From: Deltaproteobacteria bacterium
GTDB taxonomy: Bacteria > Desulfobacterota_E > Deferrimicrobia > Deferrimicrobiales > Deferrimicrobiaceae
NCBI GenBank assembly: GCA_023489025.1
Contig: JAMDCN010000165.1
Location: forward strand, 1 to 13,110
Direction: 5' to 3'
Length of the DNA stretch: 13,110 nt
Part shown: positions 7,049 through 13,110 of the stretch, piece by piece
Position numbering within the stretch: position 1 is the stretch's first letter
Layout of the letters: each line of letters starts with the position of its first letter
Position numbers and translations under genes: made by a program
Notes under the pieces: model-generated
What the model was told of the DNA's origin: nothing
Databases searched by the model: none
Seen by the model: only the letters and a program-made list of their open reading frames with translations

Positions 7049-7915
7049 ATGCCCTGGCCCCCGAACGACATGTTCGTCATGCTGGCGAAGATGAATTTCA
7101 TCGCGAAGGGGATCAAGCTCCCGGTCGATTGGGAAGATCTCACCGACAAGATCACCGATCCGGAGGACAAGACCGGGCGAGACATGTATCCGGAGGCGTT
7201 CAAGCCCGCCGAGCGGACGGTTCCGCCGAACTCCCCCATGAACCTTTTCCGGGAGGCGACGTCGAACAAGTACCATGTCGCGACGGCGAAGGAGATCGGG
7301 GAGCAGTACGAGAAGTTCATCGAGGGGGTCTGCGGGGCGATCTCCACGGGAATCGGCCAATGGATGAGCGCCGCCACGGTCGTCGCCGTCAACATCGTCG
7401 GGCCGGTCGGCATCCTTCACCCGGGGTGCGTCGTCGGGCCGCCGCTAACGCCGCTGATCCTTTCCTCCGCTCCCAAGGCGACCCCGATGGAGCTTAAATA
7501 TTCGATGGCCGTCGCCAACACGATCGGGACGATGTGGTTGCCGTGGCACATCGGGTTGACGGGAATCCTCTCGTACCCCGCCTTCGCCGCGTTCCCTGGC
7601 CCCTTCGCCCCTCCGATGCCGAACATCCCGATGCCGCTCGTCGCGTTCGCCTCCCCCGGTGAAGCGGGCTTGTCCCCGTCGACGCTGAAAAGCCTGATGG
7701 ACGCGAACCTCGCGGACCCGACCGCGCTGCATGCCTCGGACCTGTTCGACGCGATTTCCAAGGCGTTCGGAACCGTGTTCCAGATTTTCAAGGTTTCCAC
7801 CCTGGTGACGAACGTGCTCGGCACGGGGCCGGTGCCCACGTTTGCGCCCCCGTTCGTGCCGGTCGGTCCCGTGCTGGGCGGGATCGGGACCGGCCCCCCC
7901 GGGAGCATCTCCTGA
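7049..7915 (+). CDS. Unrecognised Pro/Gly-rich hydrophobic protein in the PAAR/DUF2169 operon
   Basis: A 288-residue protein that I cannot assign to a family. Residues 1-100 are mixed and charged, ending in a helix (YEKFIEGVCGAI). From about 100 to 215 the sequence is rich in small and hydrophobic residues with many Pro and Gly (VGPVGILHPG; GPPLTPLIL; FPGPFAPPMPNIPMP); hydrophobic runs at about 108-124 and 160-185 might be membrane segments but are broken by Pro. A DLFDAISKAFGTVFQIFKV helix at about 231-249 precedes a Gly/Pro tail (GPVLGGIGTGPPG). There is no signal peptide. The first possible start is ATG 7049 (an in-frame stop lies at 7031), 7 nt after the previous stop; no clear Shine-Dalgarno is seen, so coupled re-initiation is likely. 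The Gly/Pro turns suggest a structural or spike-associated part, or a chaperone partner of the next gene; both are guesses. Confidence 0.8.
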   Translation: MPWPPNDMFVMLAKMNFIAKGIKLPVDWEDLTDKITDPEDKTGRDMYPEAFKPAERTVPPNSPMNLFREATSNKYHVATAKEIGEQYEKFIEGVCGAISTGIGQWMSAATVVAVNIVGPVGILHPGCVVGPPLTPLILSSAPKATPMELKYSMAVANTIGTMWLPWHIGLTGILSYPAFAAFPGPFAPPMPNIPMPLVAFASPGEAGLSPSTLKSLMDANLADPTALHASDLFDAISKAFGTVFQIFKVSTLVTNVLGTGPVPTFAPPFVPVGPVLGGIGTGPPGSIS

Positions 7916-7939
7916 CATGGCGGGCGCGGAGGAGCGGCC

Positions 7940-8971
7940 GTGAAGATCGGAAACGGGACTCCTTTCGAGGCGGAAGCGATTCCGTTCCTCGACGTGGACG
8001 GGAAGGCGCACCTCACGGTAATCGTGAAAGGGACCTTCACGATCGTTCCAGGGGGTCTCGCGGTGGTCGGCGAAGGGCAGATCCCGATCCTGTCCGGGGA
8101 CGAACCCTCGGATCCGGAAAAAGGGGGGAGCCCGAAGTTCGAGGCCGACACCGCTCCGTTCAAGCCTCGCGCCGATATCTTCCTGGCCGGCAAGGCGCAC
8201 GCGCCGGGAGGGAAGCCGGTCCGCTGGCTGGACGCGGGCCTCCGGGTCGGGACGCTGCAAAAGGTCGTCCGCGTGACCGGGGACCGGACGTGGATCTCCG
8301 GCGGAGGGAAGTTGTCCGCCCCGGTGTTCACCGAACCGGAGCCGTTCACCGGGATGCCCTTGGACTACGAGAAGGCGTTCGGAGGGATCGACACGGAGTC
8401 CGGGGGATTCTGCGCGGAGAACCCGGTCGGATGCGGTTTCTACTCCCGGAAATCGCCCAGGAACATCGACGGGGCGCCGCTTCCCAACATCGAGGACGCC
8501 TCCCGGCCGATCGGTGCATGGACCGACCATCCCCGGCCGGCCGGGTTCGGCCCCATCGCGAAGGGATGGGCTCCCAGGGTCGGGTACCTCGGAACGTTTG
8601 ACGAGGTGTGGGAGCGGGAACGGCGCCCCTTCCCCCCGCACGACTTCCGGTACGACTTCTACAACGCCGCCCCGCCGGATCTTCAGGTGGAGGGATACCT
8701 CCGGGGGGACGAGGAGATCCTCCTGCTGAACCTCGAAAAAAGCGGGAAAGTCCGTTTCCGGCTGCCGGGGATCGCGCCGTCGGTCACCGTCGAAAAGACG
8801 GAGCGTTGGAGCGGACCGTCGTGGAACGAGCCGGCGCCGATGCGCCTGGACACCCTTTGCCTCCTGCCGGACGAGGGGCGGCTTTTCCTTGTGTGGCGGG
8901 GGCGCTGCCCCCTGACGGATCTCTCCGCGCTGGAAGTGGAGACCGTGCGAATCGTCGCATCAACCACATGA
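7940..8971 (+). CDS. DUF2169 protein, probable T6SS effector-loading chaperone (TecT-like)
   Basis: A 343-residue protein matching the DUF2169 pattern from end to end: VIVKGTFTI near the N-terminus, KPRADIFLAGKAHAPGG (about 75-91), GDRTW (about 114-118), MPLDYEKAFGGID (about 139-151), ENPVGCGFY, GAPLPNIED, RPAGFGPIAKGWAPRVGYLGTFD, and PHDFRYDFYNAAPPDLQ. Length is usual for a single-domain member. In Pseudomonas aeruginosa the DUF2169 protein TecT is a chaperone that, with a co-chaperone, delivers the PAAR-linked effector TseT; this member is likely to load one of the cargo proteins of this cluster onto the PAAR tip (family knowledge plus inference). It would act in the cytoplasm, and no signal peptide is present. 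Start GTG 7940 is supported by GGAGGAG at 7928-7934, 5 nt upstream. The two unknown neighbours (before and after) are the obvious candidates for co-chaperones. Confidence 0.92.
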   Translation: MKIGNGTPFEAEAIPFLDVDGKAHLTVIVKGTFTIVPGGLAVVGEGQIPILSGDEPSDPEKGGSPKFEADTAPFKPRADIFLAGKAHAPGGKPVRWLDAGLRVGTLQKVVRVTGDRTWISGGGKLSAPVFTEPEPFTGMPLDYEKAFGGIDTESGGFCAENPVGCGFYSRKSPRNIDGAPLPNIEDASRPIGAWTDHPRPAGFGPIAKGWAPRVGYLGTFDEVWERERRPFPPHDFRYDFYNAAPPDLQVEGYLRGDEEILLLNLEKSGKVRFRLPGIAPSVTVEKTERWSGPSWNEPAPMRLDTLCLLPDEGRLFLVWRGRCPLTDLSALEVETVRIVASTT

Positions 8972-8987
8972 AACGAAGGGAGTCCGC

Positions 8988-9767
8988 ATGAAGACGATCT
9001 GGTTGACGTCTCTCGGCCGGTCCGAGGAGAACGTGAAGAAGGTGATCTCCCTCATGAAGCCGTACGGTGTCCCGGTCCAGGGGCATTTCTGGGTGGACGA
9101 CCTCCCGAAGATCGCATGGATGGCTCCCCGCGAGGAGATGATCAAGCCCGACGTCGCGGCGTGGATGATCCTCGCGACCGCGGAGACGCTCGCTTCCCCT
9201 TCCGTGCGGCGCGGTCTTTCCCTCCTTGCGATCACCGTGCAGGGGAAGAAGGGCCTTTCGTTCCCCATCGTCCTGCTCGCGGAGGAAGGTGGGACGCCGC
9301 CCGCTCCGCCCTTTTCCACGCCGCTCTCGGGAGCCGAGCTCCTGTCCGCCTCCGACCCCGGCCTGGCGGCGAAGATCGTCGCGATGGTCCATACGCCCCG
9401 TACGGATCCGGCGTCGGAGTACAGGATCGACGTCTACGGGAACGCGCATATCGGCCTCTGGTTCGAGGTGGGCCCTCGGCATGGCCGATGGGACGGGGCG
9501 ATGTTCGGCGTGGCTGGGAGCGAGATCCTCTTCCACGGGACCGGGCCGATGGAGATGCTCCCCGCGCAATGCACGCTGGAATGGCCGGTCAAGGGGATGA
9601 AACTTTCCCTCGGAGAACGGGAGTACACGGCGTGGGGGGTCCGGAACGGGTTCGAGTCCCGAGCGTCGTATTTCGTGAAGGTCAAGGAGTGCCCGGAATC
9701 CGTCCTCTTCGGTCCCTTTCCATCGGAGGGGGAGGCGGCGGACTTCTACGTGGTCGGGCTAACCTGA
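8988..9767 (+). CDS. Unrecognised 259-aa protein with alpha/beta-like N-terminus
   Basis: A 259-residue protein of unknown family. Residues 1-110 alternate strands and helices (KTIWLTSLG; EENVKKVISLMKPYGVPV; GHFWVDD; AAWMILATAETL; RRGLSLLAITVQ; FPIVLLAE), an order that loosely recalls TIR or flavodoxin-like folds, with conserved-looking Trp residues. After a Pro-rich linker (about 104-113) comes a beta-rich half (YRIDVYGNAHIGLWFEVGP; MLPAQCTLEWPVKGMKLSLG). AGGGAG at 8977-8982 supports ATG 8988, 16 nt after the DUF2169 gene, so the two are probably co-translated from one message. It is the last member of the tight gene string. A partner of the DUF2169 chaperone or a further effector is possible; the TIR resemblance is weak and should not be taken as an assignment. 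Confidence 0.8.
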   Translation: MKTIWLTSLGRSEENVKKVISLMKPYGVPVQGHFWVDDLPKIAWMAPREEMIKPDVAAWMILATAETLASPSVRRGLSLLAITVQGKKGLSFPIVLLAEEGGTPPAPPFSTPLSGAELLSASDPGLAAKIVAMVHTPRTDPASEYRIDVYGNAHIGLWFEVGPRHGRWDGAMFGVAGSEILFHGTGPMEMLPAQCTLEWPVKGMKLSLGEREYTAWGVRNGFESRASYFVKVKECPESVLFGPFPSEGEAADFYVVGLT

Positions 9768-9780
9768 CGAACGCGAAGAG

Positions 9781-9840
9781 GAATTTGTATTGACGGACCG
9801 ATTATGATATTCCAGTAGGGAAATTCGAATCCCGGAAGGA
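9781..9840 (+). promoter_or_regulatory. AT-rich gap with possible promoter and 8-bp palindrome
   Basis: The 79-nt gap 9768-9846 is the largest in the first 10.6 kb and much richer in A/T than its surroundings. It holds -10-like TATGAT (9803-9808) and GATATT (9807-9812) with only poor -35 partners (TTGTAT at 9785-9790, TTGACG at 9790-9795). The perfect palindrome ATTCGAAT lies at 9823-9830, flanked by GGG and CCC, between the possible promoter and the GGAAGGA ribosome site (9834-9840). A promoter for the following gene group is plausible but unproven. Confidence 0.3.
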
Positions 9841-9846
9841 CGACCG

Positions 9847-10611
9847 ATGAACCCGGATGCGATCACCCGGAAGAGCCTCGACAACGCCGAGTTCGTGCAG
9901 CTCCGCCGCGCGACCGACAAGCTCGCCTCTTTCCTGAACAAGCGCCTGTCGGGTCACCTCGAGGTCCTGAAATCCCTCTTCATCGCGCGCGCCCTCCTCG
10001 GCTCGTACGTCAAAAGCGCGTCGATGGAGGACGTCCCCGTGTCGGACAAGGCGTTCGCCGACCTGCAGGAGCGGTACGCGGCGGTCTGCGAGAAGCCGTT
10101 CGGCCTCCCGAGGAAGCTCCAGACGCCCCTCTCTCCGATCGCGACCCAGCTCGACGCGTCGCCGTTCCAGTATTCGCTGGCGATCCCTGGAGAGGCGAAG
10201 CCGATCGTCGTCTCCTCCCCGACCCGCTGGGTCCTCTCGTATCGCGGGGAGTGCCCGCTCACGCGACTGCGGTCGATGGTGGCGGGAACAGAATCCCGCG
10301 TCCCCGACGAGATGCGGCAAGGGATCGTCAACCACATCGCGCTGGTCGTCTTCCTGAAATATTTCCCCGCGGTGGGGCAGCTGCTCTCGGACCTGCGGTA
10401 CCGGGTCGAAGTCGAAACCCTCCCCGATCTCGGGGGGCTTCCGGTGGTGATCCTCACCGCGCCGCTTTCCACGTTCCTGCCCGCGAACGATTTCATCCTG
10501 CAGGTCACACAACTCTCCGGGATCGCGGCGTTCCAGGAGATCATCGACCGCGAGGCGATCGAGCAGTTCCCCGATCTTCTCAAGGATTCGCTTCGCGATC
10601 TCCTCTCCTGA
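9847..10611 (+). CDS. Unrecognised 254-aa protein
   Basis: A soluble-looking 254-residue protein that I do not recognise. The N-terminal 80 residues are helical (LRRATDKLASFLNKRLSGHLEVLKSLFIARALLG), followed by a Pro-containing mixed section with YSLAIPGEAKPIVVSSPTRWVLSYRG (about 114-139), a helix (QGIVNHIALVVFLKYFPAVGQLL), a strand segment (RYRVEVETL; LPVVILTAPLSTFL) and a helical acidic C-terminus. No signal peptide, metal-binding or nucleotide-binding motif is visible. GGAAGGA at 9834-9840 supports ATG 9847. It stands between the tight PAAR/DUF2169 string and the kinase gene, with gaps of 79 and 66 nt, so it could begin its own transcript. A link with secretion is suggested only by position. 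Confidence 0.8.
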   Translation: MNPDAITRKSLDNAEFVQLRRATDKLASFLNKRLSGHLEVLKSLFIARALLGSYVKSASMEDVPVSDKAFADLQERYAAVCEKPFGLPRKLQTPLSPIATQLDASPFQYSLAIPGEAKPIVVSSPTRWVLSYRGECPLTRLRSMVAGTESRVPDEMRQGIVNHIALVVFLKYFPAVGQLLSDLRYRVEVETLPDLGGLPVVILTAPLSTFLPANDFILQVTQLSGIAAFQEIIDREAIEQFPDLLKDSLRDLLS

Positions 10612-10626
10612 CGTATATTATAAAAA
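10612..10626 (+). promoter_or_regulatory. Possible -10-type AT-rich element upstream of the kinase gene
   Basis: An A/T-only run (10614-10626) follows directly after the previous stop in otherwise GC-rich DNA and contains TATATT, TATTAT and TATAAA in overlap. No -35 element at a suitable distance was found. It may be a promoter element for the kinase/LysM pair; there is no hairpin that would make it a terminator. Confidence 0.25.
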
Positions 10627-10677
10627 GGTGTTCGTGTCCGCGCCGGCTCTGATCTCATCGTAGGGAAGAAGGGGACC

Positions 10678-12453
10678 ATGTCCAGTTTCCAGCCGACCCG
10701 TTTCGGCAAATACTTACTGCTCGAGAAACTCGCGACCGGCGGGATGGCGCAGCTGTACCGCGCGAAGATCATCGGGGTCGAGGGGTTCGAGAAGTTCATC
10801 GCCATCAAGCAGATCCTTCCTCACCTCGCGCACGAAGAGGAACTCATCACCTCCTTTATCGACGAGGCGAAGCTTGCCGCCCTCCTCAATCACCAGAACA
10901 TCGTCCAGATCTACGACTTCGGGTCGATGGAGAATTCGTACTTCATCACGATGGAGTTCCTCTTCGGGAAGGACCTGCGCGCGGTCAACGCGAAGGCGAG
11001 GGAGAAGGGGACCCCGGTCAGCCTCGAAAACGCCCTGTACCTGATCTCCAAGGTGTGCGCCGGCCTCGATTACGCGCACAAGTTGAAGGACTTCCAGGGA
11101 AAATCCCTGAACATCATCCACCGGGACATCTCTCCCCAGAACGTCTTCCTCACCTACGAGGGGGACGTGAAGATCGTGGACTTCGGGATCGCCAAGGCGG
11201 CCAGCCAGAGCACGATCACCCAGGTGGGGATGATCAAGGGGAAGGTCGCCTACATGTCGCCCGAACAGGCGGCCGGAAAGGTGATCGACCACCGGTCCGA
11301 CATCTTCGCCACCGGGATTCTCCTGTACGAACTGGTCGCCGGCCGCCGGATGTTCCAAGGCGACGACACCCTGCAGATCCTTTCGAAGGTGCGGGAGGCC
11401 GAGTTCACCCCGCTCGGGACACTGAAGGGGGGGCTCCCCGAGAAGTTGTACGACATCGTAGCCAAGGGCCTCGCCAAGGAGCCCGAAGACCGTTACCAGT
11501 CGTTGGCCGACATGCAGGCCGATATCGAGGAGTGCATTTTCCGGCTCAACCTGCGTCCATCCGGCCGCAGCATGGCCGAGTACCTGAAGATTCTGTTCGC
11601 CGAGGATATCGAGGCCGAAAGCAGGCGGATGGCCGACGCGGCCGGCGCCGGGGCGGCGAGCGACCGGGCCCAGGAGGCCGAGGCGGAGCGGCGATCGGTC
11701 GACATGCCCCCCGCGCAGGAGCCGTCCGCCCCGAAGGCGGAGCCCGCACCTCCGCCGAAAGCGGCTTCGGAGGGACGCCTCAAGTCCGCCGAGCCGGCAA
11801 AGGGGGGGAAGAAAGGCGCCCTGGCCGCCGTCGCGGGCGTTGCGGTGCTGGTTCTTATCGGTGGAGGATATTACCTGATGGGGAAGGAGAAGGGCCCGGC
11901 CGGCACGAACGCGTCCGCCCCCGCCCCCGCCGTCCAGTCCCCGGCCCCTGCCGCGTCTCAGGCGCCGCCGCCGGCCCCTTCCGCTCCGTCGCCGGCCGCG
12001 GAGGCGGAACAGTTGGTCCGGAAAGCCGCCGGGCTGATCGAGTCGAATCCGGCGGAGGCGAAGACCGTTCTTCACCAGGCGATCGCTAAAGATCCGCGAA
12101 GCGTCCAGGGGTATTTCCAGCTCGGGCATGCCTACGTGAAATTGAAGGAGTATCCGAAGGCCCTCGACGCCTACGCGAAGGCGGGCGAGATCGACCCGAA
12201 ATTCGCCGACGCCTTCTTCAACATGGGGTATGTCTACGCCGTCAGGAAAGAGTACGCCAAGGCGGAGCAGATGTACGCGAAGGTGGTGAAACTGTCGCCC
12301 ATGTACATCGACGAAGCGCTGTTCAACCTCGGGGTGGTCCAGGAGAAGCAGGGGAAACGCAAAGAGAGCCTCCGGAACATCGAGAAGTCCCTGTCGATCA
12401 ATCCCGGCAACGAACCGGCGAGGAAAGCTCTCGCCAGGATGAAGGGGAAATAA
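10678..12453 (+). CDS. Membrane Ser/Thr protein kinase with C-terminal TPR repeats (Pkn/PpkA type)
   Basis: A 591-residue protein. The N-terminal kinase domain (about 10-280) has every key element: glycine loop LATGGMAQLY (18-27), K44 in AIK, alpha-C E63, HRDISPQN with catalytic D150 and N155, DFG at 168-170, and SPE at 194-196 closing the activation segment, so it should be active. An Ala/Pro-rich linker (about 320-375) leads to one membrane segment (about 379-400, AAVAGVAVLVLIGGGYYLM), a second Pro/Ala-rich linker, and about four TPR-like units (445-590; for example GYFQLGHAYVKLKEYPKALDAYAKA). Topology should place the kinase in the cytoplasm and the TPRs outside the inner membrane. Such kinases can control T6SS by phosphorylating FHA proteins; here that role is inferred from context only. 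The start ATG has AAGGGGA just upstream. The stop is 3 nt before a LysM lipoprotein gene, implying joint expression. Confidence 0.95.
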   Translation: MSSFQPTRFGKYLLLEKLATGGMAQLYRAKIIGVEGFEKFIAIKQILPHLAHEEELITSFIDEAKLAALLNHQNIVQIYDFGSMENSYFITMEFLFGKDLRAVNAKAREKGTPVSLENALYLISKVCAGLDYAHKLKDFQGKSLNIIHRDISPQNVFLTYEGDVKIVDFGIAKAASQSTITQVGMIKGKVAYMSPEQAAGKVIDHRSDIFATGILLYELVAGRRMFQGDDTLQILSKVREAEFTPLGTLKGGLPEKLYDIVAKGLAKEPEDRYQSLADMQADIEECIFRLNLRPSGRSMAEYLKILFAEDIEAESRRMADAAGAGAASDRAQEAEAERRSVDMPPAQEPSAPKAEPAPPPKAASEGRLKSAEPAKGGKKGALAAVAGVAVLVLIGGGYYLMGKEKGPAGTNASAPAPAVQSPAPAASQAPPPAPSAPSPAAEAEQLVRKAAGLIESNPAEAKTVLHQAIAKDPRSVQGYFQLGHAYVKLKEYPKALDAYAKAGEIDPKFADAFFNMGYVYAVRKEYAKAEQMYAKVVKLSPMYIDEALFNLGVVQEKQGKRKESLRNIEKSLSINPGNEPARKALARMKGK

Positions 12454-12456
12454 GAG

Positions 12457-13044
12457 ATGGCAGGCATGCGCTCCGGGCACCGTATTCCTTTGGTGAAACT
12501 CGTCGTCCCGCTGGGCGGGATCGCCCTGTGGGTGTGCGCCGGGTGTGCGGCGAAGAAGGCCGATATCCCTCCTCCTCCCCCGCCTCAGGTCCAACCGCAA
12601 ACACAGGGCCCGGCGCAGCCCCCGCCCCCTCCCGTCCCGGGGCAATCCCCGGCGAACCGTGGAGGAAGCGCGCCCGGAGGATGGCCGCCTTCCGGAGGCG
12701 GCGTCGGGCAGACCCCGGCGGATCTCCGGTCTGGTCCCATGTTGGTTCACAAGGTCAGGTATCCGGGGGAGTCGGTTTCCATCATCGCAGGTTGGTACAC
12801 CGGCGATATCGAAAACTGGAAGATTCTGGCCGAAGTCAATCCGGGACTTAATCCTAATGTCATACATGAGGGCATGAAGATCAACATACCGGAATCTATG
12901 CTTAAAAAACGTGAGCCGATGACGAGGGAGTACGTGGATAGCTTCTATCCGAAGTTGAAATCGAAGTCGAAAGGGACCGGATCCCACGGCCAACCCTCCA
13001 AGTCCGACGACGATGAAACGCCCCTGTTCGGGCCGAAGCATTAA
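12457..13044 (+). CDS. Proline-rich LysM lipoprotein paired with the kinase
   Basis: A 195-residue protein. The N-terminus is a lipoprotein signal: positive start (R5, R9, K14), hydrophobic VVPLGGIALWV, and AGC with C30 as the acylated residue (Cys at -3 is unusual). Next comes a Pro/Gln/Gly-rich spacer (about 38-93, with PPPPPP and PPPPP runs), suited to reach from the outer membrane toward the cell wall. A LysM-like domain follows at about 97-146 (HKVRYPGESVSIIAGWYTG, NPGLNPN, EGMKINIPE), then a Ser/Lys-rich and acidic tail. LysM binds GlcNAc-containing glycans such as peptidoglycan. The gene starts 3 nt after the kinase stop with AAGGGGA at 12442-12448 as ribosome site, so the two are probably coupled; the lipoprotein may present a wall signal to the kinase's TPR region (inference). 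ATG 12466 is an alternative start. Toward the 3' end the codons become more A/T-rich than in the neighbours. Confidence 0.88.
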   Translation: MAGMRSGHRIPLVKLVVPLGGIALWVCAGCAAKKADIPPPPPPQVQPQTQGPAQPPPPPVPGQSPANRGGSAPGGWPPSGGGVGQTPADLRSGPMLVHKVRYPGESVSIIAGWYTGDIENWKILAEVNPGLNPNVIHEGMKINIPESMLKKREPMTREYVDSFYPKLKSKSKGTGSHGQPSKSDDDETPLFGPKH

Positions 13045-13071
13045 ATCGGGATGCGCCGTGGGGAAGAACAA

Positions 13072-13110
13072 GTGCCGCGTTTCATGAAAACAGCCGGACT
13101 CCGGGCTCGC
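13072..13110 (+). CDS. Possible start of a further gene, cut by the right edge
   Basis: A GTG at 13072 is preceded by GGGGAAG (13060-13066) at 5 nt, and the frame stays open to the last base. ATG 13051 and ATG 13084 are in the same frame. Only 13 codons are visible, too few to name a product or to be sure of a gene. Confidence 0.35.
   Translation, partial: MPRFMKTAGLRAR

Noticed and set aside
7894..7900. Run of seven C as a possible frameshift site near the end of the Pro/Gly-rich protein
   Set aside because: The frame is consistent before and after the run and ends shortly afterwards at a stop well placed before the next gene; there is no sign of a broken gene.
7445..8641. Minus-strand open frames of about 310-400 codons opposite the DUF2169 gene
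   Set aside because: The + strand encodes an end-to-end DUF2169 match; the antisense products have no recognisable features.
10612..10677. Rho-independent terminator between the 254-aa gene and the kinase
   Set aside because: There is an A/T run but no GC-rich stem before a T run.
10714..13071. Very long open frame (785 codons) on the minus strand opposite the kinase and LysM genes
   Set aside because: It is a mirror effect of GC-rich codons: Arg/Gly/Leu-rich composition without domains, opposite a kinase with all catalytic motifs intact.

Overview
The window is a GC-rich, densely coding stretch in which every supported gene lies on the + strand. Gene content suggests a Gram-negative bacterium: there is a PAAR protein, a DUF2169 protein, LysM and peptidoglycan-binding proteins, a lipoprotein and a Pkn-type Ser/Thr kinase with a TPR tail. 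The kinase style and GC-rich codon use look most like a deltaproteobacterial (Desulfuromonadota-like) lineage. That placement is inference from protein style, since no marker gene is present.

Layout. Positions 2-9767 hold a tightly packed gene string with gaps of 6-32 nt and one 4-nt overlap, very likely one operon. In order these are: a very large multidomain protein cut by the left edge; a stand-alone PAAR spike-tip protein; a LysM + beta-domain + peptidoglycan-binding protein; a second, shorter peptidoglycan-binding protein; a predicted zinc metalloprotease with an HELGH motif; a HEAT-like repeat protein with a signal-peptide-like N-terminus; an unrecognised Pro/Gly-rich hydrophobic protein; a DUF2169 protein; and an unrecognised protein with an alpha/beta-looking N-terminus. 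After a 79-nt AT-richer gap come an unrecognised 254-aa protein, then a membrane Ser/Thr kinase with TPRs, a proline-rich LysM lipoprotein 3 nt behind it, and possibly the start of another gene at the right edge.

How it may work. PAAR proteins cap the VgrG spike of type VI secretion systems (T6SS), and DUF2169 proteins (for example TecT of Pseudomonas aeruginosa) act as chaperones that load PAAR-linked effectors. The most economical reading is a T6SS spike/effector-loading island. The large protein and the metalloprotease would be candidate cargo, the HEAT protein a candidate immunity or partner protein, and the kinase/LysM pair a possible envelope-sensing regulator. No core T6SS gene (TssB/C, TssM, ClpV, Hcp, VgrG) is inside the window, so the T6SS link rests on PAAR and DUF2169. 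No RNA gene, CRISPR array, insertion sequence, integrase or convincing terminator was seen.
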